Assembly: GCF_038502225.1 (NCBI RefSeq) | Contig: NC_091298.1 | Span: 38,539,972 to 38,603,971 of the forward strand | Length of the DNA stretch: 64,000 nt | Direction: 5' to 3' | DNA from: Cherax quadricarinatus | Lineage: Eukaryota; Arthropoda; Malacostraca; Decapoda; Parastacidae | In this document: positions 1 through 11,370 of the stretch, piece after piece | How positions within the stretch are numbered: position 1 is the first letter of the stretch | How the letters are laid out: each line of letters begins with the position of its first letter | Position numbers and translations under genes: made by a program | Notes under the pieces: generated by a model | Database searches by the model: none | Told to the model about the DNA's origin: nothing | What the model saw: the letters and a program-made list of their open reading frames with translations, nothing else

Positions 1-2162
1 TTGCAGGTGGCCTTCACATGTGCAGCCGAGGCAGCAATACCTAAGATTACAGGCGGAGGGTCATATAAACGTGACTGGTGGTTTTACAATGAGGACATCA
101 GGGAACAGAACCACCGCATCAATGTTGTACGCAAGATGCACAGGCGTAATCCCACGGTTGAGTCCATGCGTCTGCTCAGGGAAGTGGTGCGGCATGCACG
201 CCATGTCTCACACAGGGTCCGGCAGGCTAAATGGTTCGAGTGGTGTGCCTCCTTCAGCTACTCCTCCACCTTATCTGAGATTTGGACCAAGTTACGATTG
301 GCCACTGGGCAGCGTCGCAGTGTGGCTCGGTTGCACCCAGACCCCGCAACGGAGGCAGAGCGTCTGGTGGACCTATTCACCTCCAGAGCGGCCATGGCTC
401 AACTGCCTCAGGATCTCCAGGACCTCCAAGCCACCCTCCTTCCTAGAAGGGTGATGGTGATCCAAGCAGCATGCCAGGCTGGGGATGTCACGGATGAAGA
501 CTTCACCGACCAGGAGCTCCAGGCAGCCTTCACATCTCATCGAGACACTGCTCCGGGGCATGATGGTATCGCCTATGGCATGATCACTTGGTCTGGCCAT
601 TCTGGACATTCAGCTGTCCTGGGAGTCATCAACCAGACTTGGCGAGCTGGCAAACTCCCTGTCGTATGGAAGGAGGCTGACATCATACCGATTCCTAAGC
701 CTGGGGATCCTGGCAGTGTGAGACCCATCTCCCTCACCAGTTGCATCTCGAAGGTGTCTGAAAGGATGGTGTTGGAGCGCCTGAGGTGGAAGCTTGGCCC
801 TCCTCATAAACACCTCTATGGCTTCACCAGAGGAGTGGGCACTTTCGAAAGCCTTACCACTCTACTGACCGGCATTGGGTCGGACGCCCAAGCCCACATT
901 GTTGTCTTTCTTGACCTCGAGAAAGCTTTTGAGCTAGCCAGTGCACCTGCCATCCTCTCACTCTTGGCCCGCAGGGGGATTAAAGGCAGGCTGCTTTCAT
1001 GGCTTCGTTCCTATCTCCAGGACAGGTGGGCCCGGGTACGCTTCCAGGGGCATGCCTCTTCTCTCAAGACCCTGGACAACGGCACTCCACAGGGCGGGGT
1101 GCTTAGTCCCACCCTGTTCAATGTACTGATGCATCAGCTGGTGTGCCTGCCTTTCTCCAGAGGGACCATCCTCCTCAGCTATGCCGATGACCTGGCACTT
1201 GTCGTACCTAGGAAGCGCCGGCTTTTGCAGCGTGCCCAGGAGGACCTCGATCTGCTGGCTTCCACCTGCCGTCACTTGGGACTCAAGATATCTGCAGCAA
1301 AATCCAAAGCCATGATCCTTCGCACCAAGGTGCCCAGTCAGAGGCTGCGGGTCCTGGGCATCGACCTGGAGTGGGTTCACAGTTATAGGTACCTTGGCAT
1401 CTACATTGACAGGCACCTCACCTTCCAGAAACATGTGCGCCACATTAAAGAGAGGGCTCTGCAGAGGGTCAGGGCATTGAGTGCCATGGCCAACCCTAGG
1501 GTTGGGGCCAGCCTCGAGGTCATGAGGTTGTTCTACATCCAGGCAATACGTTCCCTCGTTGACTATGGGGCACTTGCTCTGGTTCACGCCAGACCCACAA
1601 ACATCAAATCCCTCTGTGTCATCCAGAACACAGCTGTACGGGCCATGCTGGGGGCTCCTAGGTGGGCCAATGCAGTGGCTCTGAACCTTGAGGTGCAGCT
1701 ACAGCCTCTTGAAGACAGGATCCAACTGGTAGCTGCCAGGAGGATTGCAAAGTATCTCCGACTCCCAGGGGCTGACAAACTGATGAGAGATTTACGGGTC
1801 CGCCAGGGACAGGTCATTCCACTGCATCCCGGCCGCCGATGGATGTGGTCGGTAGCAGATGCCACACAGAAGCTCTTGCCCATGACATTGCTCCAGGCGG
1901 GAGGCTGCGACAGACTGGCAGCGAACTACACGGTGCCACCCCCTTGGGCACCAGAGCTGTTTGCGGTGAGCTGGACAACCCTACCAGACAGCAAGAGGCA
2001 TTGCACCCGGGACATTCTGCACCACCTTGCCTCGGCTAGCATTGTGGGTGCGGAAGGCCCAGGGTGTGTGCCATATTACACTGATGGCTCCAGAGACCCA
2101 GTGGCAGGCCGCACAGCTGCTGGGATGTTCCACAGCAATCTGACAGCAGGTTGGCGCCTCAC
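1..2162 (+). pseudogene. Non-LTR retrotransposon ORF2 (RT and start of RNase H), partial
   Basis: This frame is open from the window edge. It encodes the 3' part of a retrotransposon polyprotein that copies element RNA into DNA at the insertion site. Visible reverse transcriptase motifs are APGHDG near residue 187, a DLEKAFE block near 305, TPQGGVLSP near 363 and the catalytic YADD box at about residues 394-397. An RNase H domain begins near residue 692 with YYTDGS, but its frame runs into a palindromic minisatellite at about 2163 and the other RNase H catalytic residues are missing. The endonuclease domain would lie left of the window. An RNase H after the RT is typical of I-group families (I, Nimb, Ingi and relatives) and argues against CR1 or RTE. 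The copy is therefore 3'-broken. The clade within the I group is not resolved. Confidence 0.85.
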
Positions 2163-2322
2163 CTGTATATATGGGTGCTCCAGCTACATCTGGTGGTCAC
2201 TTGATGTAGCTGGATCATCCATATATATATGGGTGATCCAGCTGGATCATCCATATATATATGGGTGATCCAGCTACATCTGGTGGTCACTTGATGTAGC
2301 TGGATCACCCATATATACGGGT
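2163..2322. repeat. Palindromic AT-containing minisatellite
   Basis: Arms GATCCAGCTACAT and ATGTAGCTGGATC face each other around TGGTGGTCACTTG in two near-identical hairpins, at about 2175-2218 and 2261-2308. A shorter hairpin (GATCCAGCTGGATC) lies between them, and ATATATAT links separate all three. The block replaces the rest of the RNase H frame. Confidence 0.75.
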
Positions 2323-3220
2323 CATCGACACCATGCCTAACCCTTCTAGGGTAGGGTAGGTGCCCGAGCCTTTAGCTCATAAGACTGTCATTCCCATTAG
2401 CCCCCTTGGGGCGGGGATGGCAGACCAGAGAGGCCTAGCTTGTGGCTAGGCCTGGGGACAGTTGGTCCCAAAGATGAGGAGGTACTTGTGCCTCCTCCCA
2501 TGGGAGACTTAGGTCTCAGACACTCCCTAAAGAGGGAGCCAAGGCCGGGCCACCACTTGGAAAAGGCCCGGGCCGGGAGAATACCGGCTAATATTTAATA
2601 ATAATAATAATGTTTAAGAAGACATCGACACCATGCCTAACCCTTCTAGGGTAGGGTAGGTGCCTGAGCCCGAGCCTTTAGCTCACAAGACTGTTATTCC
2701 CATTTGTCCCCTTGGGGCGGGGATGGCAGACCAGAGAGGCCTAGCTTGTGGCTAGGCCTGGGGACAGTTGGTCCCAAAGATGAGGAGGTACTTGTGCCTC
2801 CTCCCATGGGAGACTTAGGTCTCAGACACTCCCTAAAGAGGGAGCCAAGGCCGGGCCACCACTTGGAAAAGGCCCGGGCCGGGAGAATACCGGCTAATAT
2901 TTAATAATAATAATAATGTTTAAGAAGACATCGACACCATGCCTAACCCTTCTAGGGTAGGGTAGGTGCCTGAGCCCGAGCCTTTAGCTCACAAGACTGT
3001 TATTCCCATTTGTCCCCTTGGGGCGGGGATGGCAGACCAGAGAGGCCTAGCTTGTGGCTAGGCCTGGGGACAGTTGGTCCCAAAGATGAGGAGGTACTTG
3101 TGCCTCCTCCCATGGGAGACTTAGGTCTCAGACACTCCCTAAAGAGGGAGCCAAGGCCGGGCCACCACTTGGAAAAGGCCCGGGCCGGGAGAATACCGGC
3201 TAATATTTAATAATAATAAT
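2323..3220 (+). repeat. Three tandem 300-306 bp units ending in (TAA)n
   Basis: Units start at 2323, 2623 and 2929, each with CATCGACACCATGCC. Unit 1 lacks a 6-bp TGAGCC duplication present in units 2 and 3. Otherwise they are nearly identical. Each carries several small hairpins (for example GGCCTAGCTTGTGGCTAGGCC) and ends in TAATATT followed by (TAA)n. A structured segment with a (TAA)n tail behind an I-group ORF2 looks like a 3' UTR present in three head-to-tail copies. That link is inferred. The short open frame in each unit is a by-product of the repeat. Confidence 0.85.
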
Positions 3221-3221
3221 G

Positions 3222-3962
3222 ATGCAATTTAATATAGATAAATGCAAAGTTCTAAATGATGGATAGGAAAATAACCACGCCACATATAAACTAAATAATG
3301 TAGATCTTAATATTATTGTTTGCGAGAAGAATTTAGGAGTTCTGGTTAGCAGTAGCCTGAAACCAAGACAACAGTGCATTAGTGTTCGCAATAAAGCTAA
3401 CAGAATCCTTGGCTTCATATCAAGAAGTATAAATAATAGAAGTCCTCAGGTTGTTCTTCAACTCTACATATACTTGGTTAGCCTCATTTAGATGCTGCTG
3501 CACAGTTCAGGTCACAATATTATAGAATGGATATAAATGCACTGGAAAGCTTTCAAGGAGGATAACAAAGTTGATCCCATGTATCGGAAATCTTCCCTAT
3601 GAGGGAAGACTGAGGGCCCTGAATCTGCACTCTCTAGAAAGGCCTAGAATTTGGGGTGATATGACTGAGGTATATAAACGGAAAACAGGAATAAATAAAG
3701 GGGATGTAAATAGAGTGCTAAAAATATCTAGACAGGACTCGCAGCAATGGTTTCAAGTTGGAAAGGATATAGGAAAGCATTGGGTGTGAATTAGATCTTA
3801 CTAGCTTGTGCTACTAGTTCAGATGCCGTGCTCCTTCCTTAAGTGGATGTGACCTGACTGGGTGGGTCATTGATCTAAGCCGGGGGGTGACATGTACCTG
3901 CCTCGCATGGGCCAGTAGTCCGGCTGCAGTGTTCATTTTTTCTTATGTTCTTGCGTTCTTAT
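3222..3962 (+). pseudogene. CR1-type ORF2 C-terminus and 3' UTR, decayed
   Basis: The sequence begins in the middle of a CR1-type ORF2, at the stretch that reads MQFNVDKCK in the fuller copy at 8516-13079. It runs to the ORF end and the 3' UTR and finishes with 8-bp CTTATGTT-like repeats near 3940. Frameshifts and in-frame stops are scattered throughout. A 72-codon piece at 3571-3789 preserves the IRNLPYEERLR-like block. The 3' UTR differs from that of the full copy, so this is a related but separate subfamily. It starts directly after the (TAA)n of the tandem units, which points to an insertion or rearrangement boundary at 3221. Confidence 0.8.
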
Positions 3963-3965
3963 ACA

Positions 3966-4092
3966 TACATACAGTAGTGTGCATATTAATTGGGAGAGTG
4001 ATGAAATAGGACAGTTGCTTCGAAAATTAATGTTTATTTAAAAAAATATACGGCAATGAAGTGACACATCATTGTTTAATAAAAGACATGAC

Positions 4093-4098
<6 letters not shown>
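3966..4098 (-). mobile_element. Tc1/mariner-type terminal fragment
   Basis: The segment starts with ACAGTAGTGTGCATATTAA, resembling a Tc1-type inverted terminus. Near its other end it carries AATAAAAGACATGACTACCC, which closely matches the reverse complement of the region just downstream of the decayed Tc1 transposase near 60750. It is therefore likely the end of a related element in reverse orientation. No transposase remains. The call rests on about 24 matching bases plus the terminus. Confidence 0.4.

Positions 4099-4138
<40 letters not shown>
4097..4138. repeat. (CT)n microsatellite
   Basis: A pure CT dinucleotide run of about 42 bp follows the Tc1-type fragment. The next 57 bases to the (TA)n array show nothing recognisable. 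Confidence 0.95.
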
Positions 4139-4142
<4 letters not shown>

Positions 4143-4195
4143 GTATGAGGAAGAGGGTCCCCATAACAGTTCTAGAGGTGGTACCTCCCTATAGC

Positions 4196-4203
4196 ATATA
4201 TAT

Positions 4204-4296
<93 letters not shown>

Positions 4297-4306
4297 TTAT
4301 ATATAT
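4196..4306. repeat. (TA)n microsatellite, left flank of inverted-repeat element copy 1
   Basis: Nearly pure TA with a few interruptions (TAATA, TGTA, TTTA). It abuts the terminus GTCGTGCCGAATA at 4307. Confidence 0.95.
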
Positions 4307-4694
4307 GTCGTGCCGAATATGTAAAACTGGTCAATTAGCAAGAACTCATTTAAAATTAAGTCCTTTCTAAAAATTTCTCTTATGCGTTTAAAGATATATT
4401 TTTTTCATTAATGTTGATATAAAAGTTTATAATTTTGCACCAAAAAGAACTTAGAAAACTTACCTAACCTTATTATAACAAGCGAAATTTATTTTAGCCT
4501 AACCCAACTAAATATATTTTAGATTTGGCTACAATAATTTAATACTAAACAAACACAGTGAAATATTTTTTTTTCGTTAGGTTCAGAATGATTTTGGTGA
4601 AATTATTGCATACACAAATTTTCACTTGTCCTCTATGGCAATATGAACGTTGCTATTTAAGCCAAGATGGCAAGTTTTGCCTATTCGGCACGAC
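4307..4694 (+). mobile_element. Non-autonomous terminal-inverted-repeat element in (TA)n, copy 1
   Basis: This 388-bp AT-rich block has 13-bp perfect terminal inverted repeats: GTCGTGCCGAATA at the left and its complement TATTCGGCACGAC at the right. It has no coding capacity. (TA)n lies directly against both ends, consistent with a TA target duplication expanded into, or inserted into, a microsatellite. A second copy in opposite orientation lies at 6754-7139. Short size, inverted termini, lack of coding and TA flanks fit a MITE, possibly of Tc1/mariner type, but no transposase family is assigned. Confidence 0.8.
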
Positions 4695-4897
<203 letters not shown>

Positions 4898-6664
4898 GTA
4901 GGTAGTAGGTTGGTAGACAGCAACCACCCAGGGAAGTACTACCGTCCTGCCAGATGACTGTGAAACAAAAACCTGTAACTGTTTTGCATGATGGTAGGAT
5001 TGCTGGTTTCTTTTTCTGTCTCATAAACACGCTAGATAACAGGGATATCTTGCTACTCCTACTTACACTTTAGTCACACTTCACAGACACGCACATGCAT
5101 ATATATATATACATACATCTAGGTTTTTCTCCGTTTTCTAAATAGGTCTTGTTCTTCTTTATTTCTTCTATTGTCCATGGGGAAGTGGAAAAGAATCTTT
5201 CCTCCGTAAGCCATGCGTGTCGTATGAGGCGACTAAAATGCCGGGAGCAATGGGCTAGTAACCCCTTCTCCTGTAGACATTTACTAAAAAAGAGAAGAAG
5301 AAAAACTTTATAAAACTGGGATGCTTAAATGTGCGTGGATGTAGTGCGGATGACAAGAAACAGATGATTGCTGATGTTATGAATGAAAAGAAGTTGGATG
5401 TCCTGGCCCTAAGCGAAACAAAGCTGAAGGGGGTAGGAGAGTTTCAGTGGGGGGAAATAAATGGGATTAAATCTGGAGTATCTGAGAGAGTTAGAGCAAA
5501 GGAAGGGGTAGCAGTAATGTTAAATGATCAGTTATGGAAGGAGAAAAGAGAATATGAATGTGTAGGAGCCTTTGAACCAAGTGAGAGAGTAATTGTGGTA
5601 GGGGACCTGAATGCTAAAGTCGGAGAAACTTTTAGAGAGGGTGTGGTAGGTAAGTTTGGGGTGCCAGGTGTAAATGATAATGGGAGCCCTTTGATTGAAC
5701 TTTGTATAGAAAGGGGTTTAGTTATAGGTAATACATATTTTAAGAAAAAGAGGATAAATAAGTATACAAGGGCGAAATGACAGTAGTTTGTTGGATTATG
5801 TATTGGTAGATAAAAGACTGTTGAGTAGACTTCAGGATGTACGTGTTTATAGAGGGGCCACAGATATATCAGATCACTTTCTAGTTGTAGCTACACTGAG
5901 AGTAAAAGGTAGATGGGATACAAGGAGAATAGAAGCATCAGGGAAGAGAGAGGTGAAGGTTTATAAACTAAAAGAGGAGGCAGTTAGGGTAAGATATAAA
6001 CTGCTATTGGAGGATAGATGGGCTAATGAGAGCATAGGCAATGGGGTCGAAGAGGTATGGGGTAATTTTAAAAATGTAGTGTTAGAGTGTTCAGCAGAAG
6101 TTTGTGGTTACAGGAAAGTGGGTGCAGGAGGGAAGAGGAGCGATTGGTGGAATGATGATGTAAAGAGAGTAGTAAGGGAGAAAAAGTTAGCATATGAGAA
6201 GTTTTTACAAAGTAGAAGTGATGCAAGGAGGGAAGAGTATATGGAGAAAAAGAGAGAGGTTAAGAGAGTGGTGAAGCAATGTAAAAAGAGAGCAAATGAG
6301 AGAGTGGGTGAGATGTTATCAACAAATTTTGTTGAAAATAAGAAAAAGTTTTGGAGTGAGATTAACAAGTTAAGAAAGCCTAGAGAACAAATGGATTTGT
6401 CAGTTAAAAATAGGAGAGGAGAGTTATTAAATGGAGAGTTAGAGGTATTGGGAAGATGGAGGGAATATTTTGAGGAATTGTTAAATGTTAATGAAGATAG
6501 GGAAGCTGTGATTTCGTGTATAGGGCAAGGAGGAATAACATCTTGTAGGAGTGAGGAAGAGCCAGTTGTGAGTGTGGGGGAAGTTCGTGAGGCAGTAGGT
6601 AAAATGAAAGGGGGTAAGGCAGCCGGGATTGATGGGATAAAGATAGAAATGTTAAAAGCAGGTG

Positions 6665-6668
<4 letters not shown>
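4898..6668 (+). mobile_element. RTE-like non-LTR retrotransposon, copy 1, 3' half missing
   Basis: The 5' untranslated region (about 4898-5310) and the coding part closely match the full-length minus-strand copy at 24543-28139. The copy stops inside the reverse transcriptase frame at GGTGGGGATATA. There the full copy continues coding, while this one passes into (TA)n and then the second inverted-repeat element. Both RTE copies have the same 5' boundary (GTAGGTAGTAGG) against (TA)n. Confidence 0.88.
5310..6668 (+). pseudogene. RTE-like endonuclease/RT ORF, truncated and frameshifted
   Basis: The encoded pieces match an apurinic-type endonuclease followed by the N-terminal part of a reverse transcriptase. 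Visible motifs are LSETKLKG, GDLNAKVG, SDHFLVV and the RT start AAGIDG. Against the full copy there is a 132-bp in-frame deletion that removes 44 residues including the VYAPGEERN block (junction near 5563). An 11-bp deletion near 5770 shifts the frame. The palm motifs including FADD are absent because the copy ends at 6668. No in-frame ATG precedes the conserved start, and a TAG lies upstream at about 5272. Apart from the deletions it is very similar to the full copy, so it is a young dead copy. Confidence 0.88.

Positions 6669-6753
<85 letters not shown>
6669..6753. repeat. (TA)n microsatellite at the RTE breakpoint
   Basis: A pure TA run of about 85 bp starts exactly where the RTE frame contains GATATA and ends at the GTCGTGCC terminus at 6754. 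Confidence 0.95.
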
Positions 6754-8515
<1,762 letters not shown>

Positions 8516-8645
8516 GTTCGCATCGCTATTGAGCCGTGCGGACGTGCTGCGCAGTAGCTCCTGATTGAGTTGGCTTTTGCGCAGTGTTGACGTGTACTTA
8601 GCTCTGTGAAGACCTGTTTGCACGCTCTCTACGAATTGAAGCAAG

Positions 8646-9482
8646 ATGCCCTCCATCGAGCAACTTTACCAACAGCTTAAAGAAGAATTGAGGATGGTGA
8701 AGTTGGAGATTCGGCGACTGACCGAGGAAAACAAGAAGATTCGTAGTAGTCCTCCTGTTTTGAGTCCTCAGGCAAAGAAGGGAAACTGGTCAGTGGCTGG
8801 ACAGCAGGGAATGAAGTTGACGATCAAGAGGACGAATGGAAAGGTAGAAGCGATGAAGAAGAAAGAGACTGCCGTGGAAACTGTTGTGGAAACATCTAAT
8901 ACATTCTCAGTGCTACCCGACGAATGTGAGTCGACTACTGGGAACAACACGACGAACGACACCAAGGAAGGTAAGAATATTGTTGTTGTTGGGGATAGCC
9001 AAGTTAGGTATATGGATAGGGCGTTCTGCTTGAAGGACAGGAGTAGGAGACAGAGAGTTTGCTTTCCTGGGGCTGGGATGGAGGATATTGTTAGCCGTCT
9101 GGATGACATCATGAGAGGTAATGGGAGCAATCCTATTATCTGTCTCAGTGCTGGAGGCAACGATGATGGCAGACGTAGGAGTGAAGATCTGATTAGCAGG
9201 TATAGGTCAGCAATAGAAATAATTAGGAGTAAGGGTGGGAACCCTGTCATATGTGGTATTTTGCCAAGGAGGGGAGTTGGAAATGAATGGTTGTCCAGGA
9301 CAATTGGTGTCAATTGCTGGCTGGACAAATACTGTAAGGAAAATGCGGTAACATTCATTGACAACTGGGACCTCTTCTATGGCAGAAATGACATGTATGC
9401 CAGGGATGGGGCTCACTTATCTAGGTGTGGGGTGGGAGCACTGGCAACTGCAGTGGAGGGAGCAGTTAGGACTTTAAACTAG
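8646..9482 (+). CDS. CR1-type ORF1 protein with SGNH/GDSL esterase domain
   Basis: The frame encodes 278 residues from an ATG 130 bp into the element. Residues 4-35 are rich in Leu, Glu and Lys with heptad spacing and look like a coiled coil. Residues 36-110 are Ser/Thr/Lys rich. Residues 111-278 carry SGNH hydrolase blocks: GDSQ at 116-119 (nucleophile Ser118), Gly in PGAG at 141-144, GGND at 170-173, and DGAHLS at 254-259 (Asp254 and His257). In CR1 elements such ORF1 proteins bind element RNA and may help membrane association; the esterase substrate is unknown. The frame is uninterrupted and all four blocks are conserved. It ends 14 bp before the ORF2 ATG, so ORF2 probably depends on reinitiation or a similar coupling. 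Confidence 0.85.
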   Translation: MPSIEQLYQQLKEELRMVKLEIRRLTEENKKIRSSPPVLSPQAKKGNWSVAGQQGMKLTIKRTNGKVEAMKKKETAVETVVETSNTFSVLPDECESTTGNNTTNDTKEGKNIVVVGDSQVRYMDRAFCLKDRSRRQRVCFPGAGMEDIVSRLDDIMRGNGSNPIICLSAGGNDDGRRRSEDLISRYRSAIEIIRSKGGNPVICGILPRRGVGNEWLSRTIGVNCWLDKYCKENAVTFIDNWDLFYGRNDMYARDGAHLSRCGVGALATAVEGAVRTLN

Positions 9483-10865
9483 GAATAGTTAGTGGTATGG
9501 GTTTTGGCAGGAAAACAGTGAAGTCCCAGTGTAGTAATATTACGAGTTCTAGGGGAACTAGTAATAAGCAGAACGAGGTAGATATTGAAAAGCCATGGAC
9601 TTTGGGTGATAAGGACAGTAATAGGTTTAGTAGAAAAACAGAAATGAGCAGGAAGGGTAAAGAGAAAGGAGAGTCTTTCAATGGTTATTATGCTAATTGC
9701 CGTAGTGCTAGGAATAAGATGGACGAGTTGAGATTAGTTGCTAGTGCAGGTAACACTGATGTATTTGCCTTAACTGAGACATGGCTTAATTCAAAAAGTC
9801 GGGACACGCCTGCGGAATGTCATATTCAGGGTTTTAAATTATTCCAAGTAGATAGAATTATCGGGAAGGGGGGTGGGGTGGCATTGTATGTCCGAGATCG
9901 CTTGAACTGTTGCATAAAAACGGGTATTAAGTCTGAAGTAACACATACAGAGTCTGTTTCGATAGAATTTTCAGAGGGGCATGAAAAACTGATTTTAGGA
10001 GTGATATACCGTCCCCTAAACTTAGATAGGGACCAAGGGAGACTACTATGGGAGGAAATTGTTAAGGCCACAAGGCACGATAATATACTAATTCTAGGAG
10101 ACTTTAACTTTAGTCATATTGATTGGAATTTCTTGACTGGGAATTTAGAATCATACGACTTCTTAGAAGTAGTTCAGGATTGTTTTTTGAAGCAGTTTGT
10201 GACAGAACCTACAAGGGGAAATAACCTGCTTGACTTAGTTATGGCAAACAATGAATCCATTGTTAATAATTTAGAAATTTCAGAGGAACTGGGTGCTAGC
10301 GACCACAAGTCAATTGCATTTAGCATTGAATGGAAGTACGATAGTAGCGATAACTCAGTAACAGTCCCAGATTTTCGCTTAGCAGATTACGATGGGCTTA
10401 GAGAACACTTATCATCTGTTGACTGGGGTAACGAAGTGAGCTATCAATATGACAGTTTTCTGAACACTATACATGCTGCTCAAAGAACGTTTATCCCATA
10501 TAAAGAAATTAGTTCAAATAGAAATGACCCAAAATGGATGAATAATAGGCTGAAATATCTACTAGGGCATAAGAAAGGAATTTATAGGCGTATCAAAAGA
10601 GGCGAGGGTCATCTTATGAATCAGTATATTGACATTAAGAGGGACATTAAAAAGGGGATAAGAAAAGCTAAAAGGGACTATGAAATTAAAGCTGCTAGGG
10701 ATTCTAAAACTAACCCAAAAAGTTTTTTCCAGGTCTATAGAACAAAAGTTAGAGATAAGATAGGTCCCCTTAAAAATAACTATGGGCACCTTACTGACAA
10801 AGAGAATGAAATGTGCTCGATTTTTAATAATTATTTTCTCTCAGTTTTTACACAGGAAGACACTA

Positions 10866-10881
10866 ACAATATTCCAGTAAT
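10866..10881 (+). repeat. Left target-site duplication of the Penelope-like insertion
   Basis: ACAATATTCCAGTAAT occurs here and again at 11355-11370 on the other side of the insert. The related decayed copy near 21700 has a single, diverged version of this stretch. Confidence 0.85.
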
Positions 10882-10950
10882 AAAGTTGGTAGAATTACCG
10901 ACAATATGTAAAGTAAAAGGACACAAGTGCAACTAATGTGACATTTATTG

Positions 10951-10987
10951 TGGCAACGTTTCGCTCTCCAGGAGCTTTATCAAGCCA
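10951..10987 (-). ncRNA. Hammerhead-ribozyme-like motif, left arm
   Basis: This is the mirror of the motif at 11277-11313. On the minus strand: stem I TGGC, core TTGATAA, one extra A, stem II GCTC/GAGC, GAA, palindromic ACGT, T, then GCCA closing stem I. Core positions 3 and 8 read U and A instead of C and G. Confidence 0.45.
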
Positions 10988-11276
10988 TTACAAACAATAC
11001 ATGGACACAGAGGGTATATAAAGGCTCAGAGTGAGGTGAATACTAGTGAGGTACCATTTCGATGTTCACTAGTGGTAGTAGTAGTAGTAGTAGTGGTAGT
11101 GACAAAAGTAATACAATATGGTATTACGAATTAATTGCTCTACCATATTGTATTACTTTTGTCACTACCACTACTACTACTACTACTACCACTAGTGAAC
11201 ATCGAAATGGTACCTCACTAGTATTCACCTCACTCTGAGCCTTTATATACCCTCTGTGTCCATGTATTGTTTGTAA

Positions 11277-11313
11277 TGGCTTGATAAAGCTCCTGGAGAG
11301 CGAAACGTTGCCA
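11277..11313 (+). ncRNA. Hammerhead-ribozyme-like motif, right arm
   Basis: In order: TGGC (stem I), TTGATAA (core 3-9), A (extra), GCTC-CTGGA-GAGC (stem II), GAA (12-14), ACGT (15.1 to 16.1, palindromic stem III), T (position 17), GCCA (stem I). This is the strand order of a hammerhead with a two-base-pair stem III that could form only as a dimer. Positions 3 and 8, which pair in the ribozyme structure, are U-A. Self-cleavage is not shown. Confidence 0.5.
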
Positions 11314-11354
11314 CAATAAATGTTACATTAGTTGCACTTGTGTCCTTTTACTTT

Positions 11355-11370
11355 ACAATATTCCAGTAAT
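11355..11370 (+). repeat. Right target-site duplication of the Penelope-like insertion
   Basis: Identical 16-bp partner of 10866-10881; it is followed directly by the resuming CR1 ORF2 frame. Confidence 0.85.

Larger units (their letters stand above)
10882..11354. mobile_element. Inverted pair of Penelope-like terminal repeats (foldback insertion)
   Basis: Two arms of about 215 bp (10909-11123 and 11141-11355) are nearly perfect inverse copies; one clear mismatch is GTGACATT versus its partner from AATGTTACATT. A 17-bp spacer separates them. The first 27 bp (10882-10908) are outside the palindrome and contain GGTAGAATTACC. Each arm contains a hammerhead-like motif and a (TAG)n stretch. There is no coding sequence. 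Inverted or tandem terminal repeats are a known feature of Penelope-like elements, which supports the assignment. A 16-bp target duplication surrounds the insert. Confidence 0.75.

Noticed and set aside
2704..3210. Two identical 66-codon frames in the 306-bp units
   Set aside because: They recur only because the unit is duplicated; no known domain, and the unit looks like a structured 3' UTR.
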